64,000 nucleotides of DNA from Tetradesmus obliquus (Eukaryota; Chlorophyta; Chlorophyceae; Sphaeropleales; Scenedesmaceae): assembly GCA_030272155.1 (NCBI GenBank), contig CP126195.1, forward strand, positions 558,001 through 622,000. Direction: 5' to 3'. Below the pieces are notes generated by a model. It did no database searches. It saw only the letters and a list, made by a program, of their open reading frames with translations, and had not been told where the DNA came from. Shown here piece after piece: positions 24,339 to 35,981 of this stretch. The position numbers and the translations under genes are program-made. The stretch's first letter is position 1; the number at the start of each line of letters is the position of its first letter.

Positions 24339-26395
24339 CGCCTAAAACAAGTCAAGTTGTTTTCCTCATGACACCCTGGGAGTGCAGCAGCAGCAGCAGC
24401 AGTGCTAGCAGCGGGCATTTTGACCTAATTGCCAGCAAGCAGCCATGTCACAACGGTTGTATGTGTGTGCACTGCGTAGGCTGCAGTCAGTCAGCACCTG
24501 GTCATAAATGAGTAACAACAACAACTGGCGAGCCTGTCTGCCATGTAGTGCATTGGTACACTTGGCTGCACTTGATGTGACCTCAGGCATGTGAGTGAGT
24601 CAGAGGTTCGACTTGAGGGTGGCTGCACATGTGTACAGGTGCAACAGCGTCGTGTGCTTCTTTTGGCTGCTGGCAGCTGCACAGTCTGCATGGTTGTGTA
24701 CGCTGCCTCAGCACCACCTAGCACCGCACCTTGTGGGTTGCAGCCTTTGCGGCAGTGTTTGAAGTTCCAAATTCAAAATTGTCTACGCCGAGGGCAGAAA
24801 TCACGGAGGGAAGAGGGCACGGCAGTGTTCTCCAGTCCGGCAGCGTTGTCAGTGGTGCAGTCGGCTGTTTTTTCTGCACCTGTGTTCCTGCTGCAGTCAC
24901 ACGCAGCACATTATCCTGGTGTTCTTCCCTGGTGTTTTTGGTCTGGTGTCTTGACATGATTCAAGGGGAATGGACTGTTTTGCACCAACAACATGTTGCT
25001 GAAGTTTGGAGACACAAGGCAGCAGTGTTCAGGGGGTTCAAACAACTGGTCTGTTGCCGTGTGCGATTACGCACGCGGTGCACAAGGCTGTGCTTCTGCA
25101 CCTATGTTCCTGCTGCAGGCGAGTGCCGCACATCATTCTGCTTCTGGGCATAATACAAGGGAAATGGGCTGTTTTGCTCCCACAAATATGTTGCTGAAAT
25201 TGTAAGACACAGACAGCAGTTGTTTACAGGGTTTTGACCAGTTGTTTGTTGCCATGTGCACGTTCACACGCGGTGCACTGCGGCGGCAGTAGCTGATAGC
25301 AATTTTGTCATGCGGATGCAGTGGTTGGCTGCTGGCCTTGTGCCAGAGGGCCGCTGTGCTACAGTCTGAATCAAAGGCAGAAACATGGTGTTTTCTGGGT
25401 CTCCAGTAGGTTGTATCTGCAGTGCAGCGCCTGAGAGTGTATTCTGCAGTCTCGGAGAGTGTTGTGCCAATGCTGGGGTGTTGGGCTCCACAACTTGACG
25501 GCTGGTGCCTGGATCTGCAGTGCACTGCAACATACTTGCTGCTGCAGGTGCCCTGGAGACCAGTTATGTTCTGTTCTGCTGTTGATTTGTTTGCAAGTCC
25601 TGTACAGGAATAACCACATTACGCTTGTGGCACACATGCAGTGATGCTGACTGGCTACTCAGGTGCATGTAGGTGTGGGTGTGCTTTCCTGGCTTGATGT
25701 CCGCTGGTTGTGCTGTGTTCGCGGATGCTAGTTGTGCCCGCCATCTGCTTGTACAGGCGAAGCCTATGGTGGTTTGGCACGCTGCAGCTGTACCTTTGGT
25801 AGCTGACACAAGCTGTTTCAGATCACTAGCAGCAAACGGCTCAGCCATTTGGCTCAGCAGTGCTGCAGCGTTGTAACACAATAACCTGCGCATTGCTACT
25901 GGAACTACCGAACACACTAGGTATCACGAGAGATTGTCTCTACACAGTGATCACCAGGCTTAGTAAGGATTCAGCACAGCTGACCAGTCCTGCAGTCATT
26001 GAGAGTGTCACCGCAGCACCATCATGGCAAGTGTGCCCGGTAGCACCGTGCAGTCAGATGCAGATTGTACGAGAGGCTGCACAGCTGCGTAACCAATCAC
26101 ATTACTGCCCTGGTCATAGGTGAAAGTTGAAAGTGTCTACGCTCTCTTTGCAGGGAGTGGAATTAACGGAGGGCAAAGGACAGGGCCATAACACCGGGTA
26201 ACAGTGCCACGGGACTCCCGCCCTTCCCCTACGACTGGTCAAAGGTGCATGCTGCTGGTCATGCCCAGCACCCTGGTCAGGTGAACTGTACGCCAGCAAT
26301 CTACATGATATTGTCTTCAGCGCTCTAAACCTTCTGTACTTTTCAGTTTGCGGCAATGAAAGATGTCGAATGCTTGCATAGTGAGAAAGTGGTGT
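24339..26395. other. Spacer between peptide genes 2 and 3, with a tandem repeat
   Basis: No gene recognised. From about 24870 to 25290 a unit of roughly 210 bp occurs twice, diverged. Both copies contain TTCTGCACCT, GTTCCTGCTGCAG, ATGTTGCTGAA and a CACGCGGTGCAC end. Open frames here have no family features. Confidence 0.55.
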
Positions 26396-26412
26396 TTGGT
26401 TCAAGCAACCTT

Positions 26413-26548
26413 GTTGGCGCCATCGTGCGCACGTGCACCTGCCGGCGCCGGGCATCGAATCCAATGGGGAGTAGGATATGCGATCCTCATACACGACACC
26501 TTCCGGAAGGGGAGTAGAACATGCAATGCTGATACACGACACTTCAAA
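26413..26548 (+). promoter_or_regulatory. Conserved upstream region of secreted peptide gene 3
   Basis: GTTGGCGCCATCGTGC (26413) matches copy 1 with one change. The GGGGAGTAGGATATGCGATC element (from about 26465) is duplicated here: a second version, GGGGAGTAGAACATGCAATG, follows at about 26509. Confidence 0.55.
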
Positions 26549-26707
26549 CCATGCTGCATACAAGCCGACTGCGTTTCCTGGGCATCATCTTCACAGCTCA
26601 TTCATCAAAGGCAGCTGCTGTCCGTGCTCAACCATCCCGGCACGAATATCACAAAATACGGCCTTCCCGTTGGACTCGTTACTGCACGGCAATCTCACCA
26701 TAACAAG

Positions 26708-27265
26708 ATGCACAAAACAATCTCCTGCAAGGCTGCGCTTGCGCTGCTGCTGGCAGCCTGCCTGGTCATGGCTGTAGCCAGCCGGCCCCTGGCCAACCGC
26801 CCCCTGGGGGCCAGCAGCAGCGCTGGCCTCGAGCCTGTGCTACAGCCCCCTGGCACATCACCAGTCACCCCGAAGTCGAACCGAAGTGTCCCCAAGCTCT
26901 ACAACCAGCTGAGCCAGAAGGCCGTGGTAGCTCTTGTCAAGTCGTCCAAGGTGAGCAGCGCCCAACTGCCGGACAGTGCTGGCACGAGCAGCACCGCTGC
27001 TTGCAGCAGACAGCAGCTGCTGCAGCTTTTTTTGCACTGCTGCACTGTCTGCTTAAGCCGGGCCAGCTTAAAAGAGGCAGCTTGATCGCTCACCGGATGG
27101 CTGTTGCACAACAACCATTGGAGCAGCTAGGCTTGTAGTGCCACTGGTTCCCATGCATTGTGCCAGGACTTCTGCCCATGCGAACACAGCAAGAGCTCAG
27201 CAACAGCAGGACATTAAATACTAGAAAAATTGAACAATGGCTGGTCTTACTACAATAACAGAGAA

Positions 27266-27320
<55 letters not shown>

Positions 27321-27384
27321 ACTTCCAACCCTGCTGCCTCTTTTGTCCTCACAGACGGAAAAGAAGGCAGCTACAGGCCCTTAG
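26708..27384 (+). CDS. Small secreted cationic peptide, family copy 3
   Basis: Exons 26708-26950 and 27355-27384 give 90 residues. The signal peptide includes ISCKAALALLLAACLVMAVA. The spacer is shorter and richer in Pro and Leu than in copies 1 and 2. The tail contains NRSVPKLYNQLSQKAVVALV, then KSSK at the splice point, and exon 2 adds TEKKAATGP then TAG. Net tail charge is about +7. The donor (AAG|GTGAGC), phase 0 and an intronic CTG run (27271-27312) match copies 1 and 2. The ATG context differs slightly, but GCACGGCAATCTC just upstream is shared with copy 2. Function unknown. Confidence 0.72.
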
Positions 27385-29340
27385 TGGCGTGCTTTTGGTA
27401 CACAATGAGATGCTTAGCTTTGCCTGACTTCCTGGAGGTGCAGCAGTAGCGTCGCACTGTTGTCACGGCGCAAGGTCAAAAGGCAGCCGCTCCAAAGCTT
27501 TACCCGCCCCTGACTGTGCAGCCGCCACAACTGTGCAGCAGCCAAGGGACGCTGCTGGCAGACTGCAGCAGAGCCAAGAGAACATAGCAGTGAGCAAAGC
27601 AATGCAGTCAAAGAATATTGCCATCATCAGAGCAGAGCTGTACTACCATTACTAATATCAGAGCCGTCAGCAGCCATTGCAATGCACTGCATTGAGCTGA
27701 GCTCAGTGGTTGTGCAATGCTGGACTGTGCCAGGCAGCACTTGAGCGAGTCCATGCTTTTTTGTTTGTTTGCGTCCTAGATTGCTGGTTCTGAGTGGAGT
27801 TTTGGACTAAAAAACATGGGTTTAGCAATTCTGTGTTGGCGAGGCGCAAGAGCTGTGGTGCACTGGTGTGCTGCTTTTGGCGAGGCACAGAATGCAGTGG
27901 AATGCATGCGGCCTCAGTGGCACCTGGGTTCCAAAATTTGACAGTTTTGACATTTTGAGGGTTTGTGGGCTTCAACCACAGCGGCAGTTACATTACGCAG
28001 TGTTATGTGACGATGCACAACATGCACAACATGAACGGCGCACACCTGTGTTCACGCAGCTTGCTGCGGTTACAGACAGCAAATAATCCCTTGGTTTGTT
28101 TCTTGACAGAAGAGCAATGCCTGGCTTTGCGGCATCCAGATACACAAAATTTGAATGTTGAAGCAGGGCAGCAGTATTACTAATTTCGTGTCTATCACGT
28201 TTTTTGCCATATGGGTGAGTGGTGCATGAAGTATGCATGGTCATTCCACACTAGTTGAGGCACTTTCTTTCACGGGGATGCTCTGCTTGGCTGCTTCCCT
28301 GCCGTTTAGTGGGCGGGAACTATGTTGAATGATCATGGATTTCTCATTTTTTGCTGTGAAATACACAGCGCTGGGGGCCCTGTAACTCTTAATGATCATG
28401 CATGGCAGTGTTGGATGTTAAGTACAAAGCATTTGGGTGGGAAGTACGCCGTATTCACGGTGAATAAGCATGCCTATGCATGCCGGTGCTTGATGTGAAG
28501 TACACACAATGTTTGGGGGCCATGGCCAATTGCGGACGACGACCATGCATGTTGTTGGATTTGCAGTACGCACGACAATTGCAGAGTGCCAGCAGTGAAC
28601 GGCGATGCTTGACATAGCTTTTCACACGCTGGCGAGATGTGCAAGGTGACACTTTGTGGCGTGTACAGCGCATACATTGCTTCATTGTCTGTCTGTAGAA
28701 TGGTATGGCGGATGTTTCAACCAGCTGTGCATGCAGCATGCCAGCGCTGGGTGCGATAATGTGTTGGCTTGAACACTGTCATTAATGTGAAGAGTGTGTG
28801 CATGCATGCGCGCGCATGTGTCAAATTGAATTTCAAGTTGGAAGGGGCTGCCAGGTTCTGGCACTGTGGCCACAGGGCCAAGCATGGCCTGCACTGCAGC
28901 ATGCACTAGCACCGCACCAGTTCTGCAGCGTTGCCGCGCAGCTGTCATGGGCCCCACTAAATGATGTACTATTGACTTTGCAGCCAGTCTACGAACTGAT
29001 CATCATGCAGTTTTGTCATCAGATGTTTGCATGTTGGTTGTGAGGCCGTGTGTCATATTGCGGGCGTGCTGTCATGACATGAATCACGTCACATCATGTG
29101 ATTTGAGCGTTGCCTGTGGATTCTGATGCCGTGTTGGCATGTAATTCCAATGCTTACATCACCCTAGGTGGCTGCAGCTGCCGAGCTCTTGATATGCAGC
29201 AGGCACTGGCAGGAGCAACTGACACAACTGCTGCCAGGCCTAAGTGCTGTGCACCGCGTGTCTGGTACTCTTGGACAATCGCATGCAGCCTACGATGTAC
29301 ACATTTATTCTTTGTGAACCATTCACTGCTATAGTTTTTC
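27385..29340. other. Spacer between peptide genes 3 and 4
   Basis: No gene recognised. Between about 28340 and 28600, diverged units containing GGATGTTAAGTAC / TGATGTGAAGTAC / GGATTTGCAGTAC recur at roughly 80-bp spacing. This suggests an old tandem repeat. Confidence 0.5.
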
Positions 29341-29620
29341 AGTCTGACCGACGACGCGCCATCGTCGACATCGGAGTTGCCACCCCGCCTCCTGCCTCCG
29401 CGGGATCGCCGGATCTGCGCTCAACGAGGTTGCCGCGTACGCCGCACGTTGTGCTTCGTACTTATAACACGAGCTACTTAAACAAGGCTGTGTTAGCGCT
29501 TCACTAGGCGGTGTGTTCTTGCTTCTGATAAACAATTCACATCAACATCCGCCAGCACCACTTCAGCAGAATTACGAACCCGTGCCGCCCGATCTTCCGG
29601 TTGCTTGCGTCTGACCTACC

Positions 29621-29630
29621 GTATATAAAA
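29621..29630 (+). promoter_or_regulatory. TATA-like element before peptide gene 4
   Basis: GTATATAAAA lies only 11 bases before the ATG at 29641. If it is a TATA box, transcription would start inside the model or a downstream ATG would be used, so it may simply be AT-rich 5' UTR. A CTTCGTACTTATAA stretch near 29453 is the likelier counterpart of the CTCGTACATAA element of copies 1 and 2. Confidence 0.35.
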
Positions 29631-29640
29631 CGAAAACACC

Positions 29641-30347
29641 ATGGTGCTTTCAAAGTCGTCCTGCAAGTTTGTGCTTGCCGGTGTTTTGGTCATCTGCCTG
29701 GTCATGGCTGTTTCCAGCCGCCCCCTCAGCAGCAGCTCTGGTCCTGCACACTCCTGTGGGGACAGCAGCACTGCTGTCAGGCCCAACTCCCTGCTGGACG
29801 CTGCAGGATGGGATGCTGTCCTGAGCTCTGTGCGGCGTCTGCTGGGAAGCGCGCCAGTCAACAAGGATCACATGAACCACATGAATGCCATCCGCAAGGA
29901 AGCAATCGTGGTAGGCTGCGTGATTTGCCACCTTGTCACCTGCATGGCACTTTCCGATCAACATCATAGAGAGCAAAGTCAAAGCTGCAGCTGCCTGTGT
30001 TGGGAAAAGCCTTGCTTCTGACTGCATCTTTTAGGCAGCAGCTGCAGTCTGAGTGTCATGTTGCTCGTGCCAGCAAACGGCAGTACCGCAAGTGAAGGTG
30101 CGGTGCAGCACTGGAGCAGCGCCCCAAGCCATAGCAAATCACCGATACTGCAGCCACATGCTTGTTTTCAATGAAGGCAATGTTTGTGATTGCCATGGCG
30201 ATGTATAATTTGTTGTCAAGACATGAACATGCCACTGACCTGAGTTGAGTACCAGCCTTGCTGGTGCTCGACTCAAGGGAGATTATGCTGTGCTCAGTAT
30301 CCGTGTCAGCAAAGCGGTGCTGCCCTCATGTTTTCGTGATTGAGAAC

Positions 30348-30403
<56 letters not shown>

Positions 30404-30462
30404 TGCTCCACCCGCACCAGCAGTTGGCGTTTCCCAAGGAAGCTGGTGCAGCAGGCGACTGA
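29641..30462 (+). CDS. Small secreted peptide, diverged family copy 4
   Basis: Exons 29641-29910 and 30421-30462 give 103 residues. The N-terminus (MVLSKSSCKFVLAGVLVICL) leads to VMAVSSRPLSSSS, matching the family signal peptide and junction. The tail begins VRRLLGS (about 64-70), like copies 1 and 2. It then diverges, with His, Met, Asp and Glu, and is only weakly basic (about +2). The donor is GTG|GTAGGC instead of AAG|GTGAGC. Exon 2, placed after a CTG run and ACCAG acceptor, would add QLAFPKEAGAAGD then TGA in phase 0. This exon is less secure than in the other copies. A changed role or early decay are both possible. Confidence 0.6.
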
Positions 30463-33150
30463 ATTTGTGGCTGCAGCCTATTGAGCCTGGCCTCGAAAAG
30501 TCACTGTTGGCGTCACTAACGCGCTACGTTGCCAGCCGGGCACTTGTGCCTGCGTGGTTCACATGCATATGCGCGCGTCCAGTGGCTGCCAGCCTGTCTG
30601 GATTGGTTATGTAGTGTTGCTGACGGCTGCAGCTACGCAGCTGTTCTATACTGAGCAATGTGATGGCTCGCAGGGCTAGTGCCTGAGGCAGGGTCGCGTC
30701 TCGGAGGCCTTGTTAACAAGGCTGTTGTTGTGTTGTTTACTGAACGTTGTTGTGTTGTTTACTGAACGTTGTTGTGTTGTACTGAAGCAGGAGCTTCTGG
30801 TTGCAAATTTCTAACTGCCTGCATACGGCGGCAGCTGCCGTGTTGACAGCAGCAGCACCGTAGGGTACGTCGGCAAACAATGATGCTGGTGTACAGGCCG
30901 CCTGACCTTTGATAGGTCTGCTAGCAGTTTTCAGCACAACTCTGTGAAGTTGTTGATGCTATGGCTTGCTAGGTAGCATGATGATGATGATGGTGATGAT
31001 GAAGTCTGAAGTTTTTGACAGTGAGGTTGTGGGGCGGTACCGCACCGGTACACCGGTGTAGCAGAGGATGAACCCGTGGGTGAGAAATGCACTGTTATGG
31101 ACACCTCGTTACTTCAGGGGGTTGTTAGCACGAGCTGTTCACTGCGCTCTGGATCATCCGATGATGCTAGCAGCAGCTGTAGTACTAGTAGTTTCTGCGG
31201 GTCCTATACCAGGATTTTTGGCCCCAGGTTGAACCGCATTTGATGAGCTGCCGTCTTGGACCGCATGTGAGTACGCTCGCGTACCAGCAGCGCTGCGGCT
31301 AGCCGGCGGTTTTGCATGCAACCCGCCTCATTAACTCCAGTCAGAGGGAGGAGTGGCAGGTGCTGAGGGAGCCGCCAGCATACAGTGGATTCAATGATGC
31401 TTTGATAGCTTTGACAGCTTGCAATGATGCTTTGACAGCCTGCCTTGCCAATTGACAAGTTGCCTGAAGTTGAGGTGTGACAGGGCTTGCAAAAAAAAGA
31501 CAGGGCTTGCACGTGGGCCGTTGCATACTTGAGATGCGAGTGTGCACATGTACATGCAGTACCTTGCAGGAAAGCTGCTTTGCTTGTAGAATAGTTTCAG
31601 GCATGACTGCACTGTGTTTGCACTGCGTATTGCCATGATGTTCATGAAAGGTGAAGTTGAACTTGCGTAGCCGCAGCGCAACCTTGTGAAGTTTTCTAGG
31701 CTTCTGGTGTGGCACTTCACACCGTTGAATCGGCCAGCATGGTCACCTACTTGGTTATATATCAGTTGTAGAACTGGGGCTTTGTGTCAGCCTGCTCAAT
31801 CGGTCTGCTTCCTGTTGAACTTGCCTGCCAGACGGATTGTGCTTTCAACGCTGACTGTCTACAATTGAGGAGCATCACGTGGGGGCCCAAGCACCGCAGT
31901 GGACGTGCGACGTGCAGAGACAGCTGATGCATACTCATCACAAAACGTTCGTGCTGCTGAGCAACCTGGATGTGCAGGATCACAGCTGCTGACTGTGATG
32001 CGGCTGGCATGCCAGCTGGCAGCTTTTGTATTTGAACAGCAATGCCACAAGGAGTGCAACACCGTTGCAGCGTCTGTAACTTTGCATTGTGTGTGTCGTG
32101 CTGTCCTCCTCATACAACGATGCTACTGCACTTTGAAAACAGGAGGCACACTGCGGCTCACACTGATGTAACACCAGTTGTTGCAATGGGCACTGTTGCC
32201 TGCACCTGCTGCCTCGTTCTCAGCGTCAACCGCGCCCAGGGCTGAGACAGCCTGCCCAACAAGCAGCAAAGCACACAGCCAGTTGAATACACAGAGCTGC
32301 TGCAGCTTCCTCGCATCAGTCAACATGCTGGCACGCCTTGCAGTCAGCAGTGTGCAACCATAAGGCGTGTAACAACATGCTGTGTACTGCCAGCGCTCGG
32401 TGCACACATGCTGCGTGGATTGGGCGGGCATCCTGATACCAAGTGCAGCGATCATGCTTCTATTCTTTTTCTATGGAAGGCAGCATAGCAGCCTGCATGC
32501 TCCACACCTCAGCTGGCCCAAGCTGCAAAAGGTGGCCCACCAGCTGTCTTATTGTTTCTATATGCATTCAAAATATAATTTACATATAAAATATATGTAA
32601 AAGTCACTGGTACCTCCTAATGCAGTGGCACTGTGACGCAGCATGCCATGCAATGTGTGCTGCTGGCAGGTCCTGGCAACAACCACAGAAACCACCACAG
32701 AAAAAACAATTGCATTGCAGCAGCCAATGTGCAAGAACTGCTGCATGCTGGCGCCCGATTGTCAAGATCTATAGACAATTGCTCAAGGAGCAGCTGAGTA
32801 TGCCCACTGCCCCCAACTAGCTCTTCCAGTGCATATGAATTGGCAACACAACGCGTTCCCTGCTGCAGGCGACGGTACTGCCAGCTGGCGTCGCGCGCAT
32901 GCACGGCATGTGCGTGCATACGTTCAGTCCCGCAACTTCGATGGCGTAGCAGGGAACAGCAGGAAGAGAGGGTGTTGTAGCAGCACACCGCTAGTGCTGG
33001 GAACCTTGGTAGTCTGTGATGTGTGTTCACCTGCCTCCCATGCCTGTTAGAAGCTGGTGTGGATTCTGCTGATATGCATGTGCACAGGCAGCACTGGGTG
33101 GCGCTGGCGGCACCTGCCAGAAGCGCCACAGGCAGGGCTTGTGATGATGG
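30463..33150. other. Intergenic region after the peptide cluster
   Basis: No gene supported. A 23-bp unit (TGTTGTGTTGTTTACTGAACG core) is repeated about three times at 30723-30785, and ATG/GTG trinucleotides form a short run at 30979-31005. Minus-strand frames at 31204-31715 and 32617-33486 have no domain. The latter runs through the echo units beyond the mini-RNase III stop. Confidence 0.5.
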
Positions 33151-33600
33151 TGACATGACGCTGCGAGGCATCTGCTGTTGGCATGACGCTGCGAGGCATC
33201 TGCTGTCGGCAGAGCCCTGCTGCTCTGACAGAACTTCCAGAACCTCCAGAACTTCCAGACCTTCCAGAGCTCTGCTGCGTGCTGGCAGCGCTGCTGCAGC
33301 GGCGTCGTGCCTGTTGAACAAGGAATGGCAGCGCTGGCGACAGCAGGCTAGGCAGCTGTTTGGCATCATCATCTCCCGGCAGACGCTGTGGCCTCCTGCT
33401 CCTCTCTGGAATCTGCTGCGGGCTGGCAGGGCTACTGCTTGAGGGCGGTGTGCCAATTGTGGCTGCGGCGGCAGCAAGCTAGGCAACCGCTGTTATTCAT
33501 CTGCCGGCAGATTCTGTTGCCTCCCGCTGCTCCAGACTTTGCTGGGGGCTGGCAGCGCTGCTGCTGCCTGGCGTTGTGCCTGTTTGCAGCAAACTGTGGC
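33150..33600 (-). repeat. Echoes of the mini-RNase III terminal exon, beyond its stop
   Basis: Three diverged copies of the C-terminal coding end (true version SSSAASPQQTVEEQAAADP, exon 33635-33793) lie downstream in transcript sense near 33500-33590, 33370-33440 and 33230-33310. They read SSSAASPQQSLEQREATES, SSPASPQQIPER and CSSAASTQQSSGR. The distal one includes a short TTCCAGAAC repeat. Confidence 0.7.
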
Positions 33601-33634
33601 TGTGTTGGGCGCAGGATGCGCAGCTGGTCTGGGG

Positions 33635-34937
33635 TCACGCACTGGAGGTGGGATCTGCGGCCGCTTGCTCTTCCACTGTTTGCTGTGGGCTGGCAGCGCT
33701 GCTGCTGCCGCCTGGCGTGCCTGGTTGTGGTGGCAGCAGCGCACCCACCAGCAGCTCTAGACGGCGAGGGTCGCTTAGGTGCAGGTGGCCCACCTGCGAT
33801 ATGCACCGGTTGCAGCAATGTGGGCTTCCTTGCCTGATGGGGCATTTCTGCTACTACACGCATATGCACACGACCGCATCCGTACCTGTTGAAGCACCAT
33901 TGCAGCCGCATGCAACGACACACGCCCACAAAGCAGCTGTGCATTGCCAGCGTAGCATAGGAGTCAGCGATCCACCAGGGCCTCCAGCATCTGATTACCA
34001 ACACCTACCGCCACAATATGCAAGCATCACACCAGCAACCAGCCGGACACTGCCAGCCACCCACCAGCGCCTGCATCGCGGTCGCCTTTCTGTACGCCGG
34101 TGCTGCTACCACACGCATTAAACACATCCATACATAAACTCATCACTCTTGCAATAACCCACCAGGGTTTCCAGAGCTGTGGCCTTCCTGTACGCCTCTG
34201 CTGCTGCTGCAAGGCTTGCACGGCACAACCTTGTCACTGCCTTTGACCACCTTCAACAGCCACCAACTCCTTCAAGAAAATACGTGCAAAGCAGCCAAGC
34301 AGCAACAGTGCAACTGCCAGCGACCCACCAGGGCCTCCAGTTCTGTTGCCTTCCTGTACGCCACTGCTGCCGCCACACGCAACACAAATACATCCACACA
34401 TACACTCATCACTGTTGCAGCAACGCACCAGGGCCTCAAGTGCTGTGGCCTTCCTGTAAGCCTCTGCTGCCGCCACACACAACACAAACACATCCACATC
34501 ACAAATCACAGTATAACAATTGCAGCAGCCCACCAAAGCCTCCAGAGCTGTGGCCTTCCTGTCCGCCTCTGCTGCTGCTGCAAGGTCTACACAGCACAAC
34601 GTCCCTGCCTTTGACCACTTTCAACAGCCACCTCAAGCAGCACCGAAAAGCCAAAACACCAAAAGGCAGCCCAGCAGCATCAGCAAAATAGTCAGCAGCC
34701 CACCAGCGCCTCCAGAGCTGCCGCCTTCCTGCAAGCCTCTGCTGCCGCCGCATGCAACACAAACACATCCACACATCACACTACAACAGTTGCAGCCACC
34801 CACCAGGGCCTCCAGAGCTGTCGCTTTCCTGTACGCTTCTGCTGCTGCAGGGCTGTCGAAGCGCTTCCGCAGCTTGACAGCCTGCCAGGCAGCGATGCGG
34901 CGCAGCAGCGCAGCCTCAGCAGCAGTCAGCTGCAGCG

Positions 34938-34972
<35 letters not shown>

Positions 34973-35981
34973 AGCAGCTGATCGAACAAGGCTGCCTGCA
35001 GGTTGTGGGTTTGGGGAGTGAAGCAATGTATGCAGAGGGGTGCTGGTGAGCAGTGGGCAACAGCGTGATGTGTTACTGCTGGGTGTGACATGAGCATGTT
35101 GTGTATGGTATGCAGCCGTAGTAGCGTGCTGCACGGCCTGGCACATGCTGTTTGTTGTGCTGCTGGGTCAAACGACTTGGTCATAGTTGTCCCAATAGTC
35201 AAGCAAAGCAGCGTGTGCCGTTACCTGTCCTTCTGCAGTCACGTAAGGCCGCACCGCGCTCTGGTACAGTGAGTGGTGCTTTGGGGGGTTGAGGAAGTGG
35301 CGCCGCACACACAGCTGCAGTGCAGGAGAACCAACAAGAAGCCCTCTGTTGTGTCAATGCTGGCACAAAGCACAAGGTGATGAGCAGTGCTGATCTGGCC
35401 AGCTGTTGCAGCACTTTGCGAGTGAGCCAGCTCCAAAGAAGCTGTACTGCAGCTGCTGAAGCTCTACTCGCAGAGCGCCTCACCTAGCATGCAGCTGCAA
35501 AGGCAAGTGGCAGCCGCAGTAACACATGGGTGCTGCTAAAGAATTGTGTAGCAGACTGCAGGGCTGCTGCTGCTGATGCTGCTCGATGGCTGACTGCTGC
35601 TGCTGCTGCTGCTGCTGCTGCCATTGTTGCAGGGAGCCGGGTGGCTCCTGCACACAGCTGGCCAATACAGCTACTACTCACACTCCAGATAGCATCGCCA
35701 AGGAAGGCTAGCGCCAGTGTATCGTCTGCTGTACTGCTGACAGCTTTGATTGGTTTGCTATTGCTGGCAGCAGCGGCTTGTATGCTTCTGCGAGGAGTGC
35801 GGCACGCTGCAAAGAAGCTGGCTGCTGGCCGTAACCTAGTTTGTGACGGCAGCGTTGATTGTTCAGCTAGGCTGGAAAAGCGTGTGAATCCAGATGTTGG
35901 TACAGTTGTGCTGCTGCATTTGTGCCTACACCCTGCTTGTCCATGATGTTGCTGTAGCTGCGTCATGTTGCTGGCATGCAT
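33635..35981 (-). CDS. Mini-ribonuclease III, probably plastid-targeted
   Basis: Exons 35682-35981, 35225-35314, 34804-34995 and 33635-33793 join in phase 0 throughout and give 246 residues. The family is the dimeric RNase III catalytic domain without a dsRNA-binding domain (bacterial MrnC, plant RNC3/4), which matures 23S rRNA or removes introns in plastids. Visible motifs: LALAFLGDAIWS (Asp about 96), LCVRRHFLNPPKHH, SLYQSAVRPYVTAEGQAALF, AEAYRKATALEAL (Glu about 192) and VGHLHLSDPRRLELLVGAL. The match to the bacterial order GDA - VRxHL - SAxxQA - YRxATxxEALxGYLyL is complete. The first 80 or so residues are Ser/Arg/Ala-rich and suit a transit peptide; start at 35981 or Met6. A serine run from CAG repeats interrupts the domain near residue 140. 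It is divergent from the ZIP gene, 361 bp away. Confidence 0.88.
33970..34795 (-). repeat. Seven echoes of mini-RNase III exon 3 3' end
   Basis: Intron 3 is filled with copies of the exon end coding EAYRKATALEAL plus its donor. They start near 33976, 34060, 34158, 34325, 34425, 34528 and 34698, with the true copy at 34804. Spacing alternates between about 100 and about 168 bp. Copies at 34158 and 34528 share a longer tail (CCTTTGACCACCTTCAACAG-like), giving a higher-order period of about 370 bp. Confidence 0.85.

Noticed and set aside
32617..33486. 289-codon minus-strand frame
   Set aside because: It overlaps repeat units of the mini-RNase III end, in a different frame from the conserved one, and has no domain.
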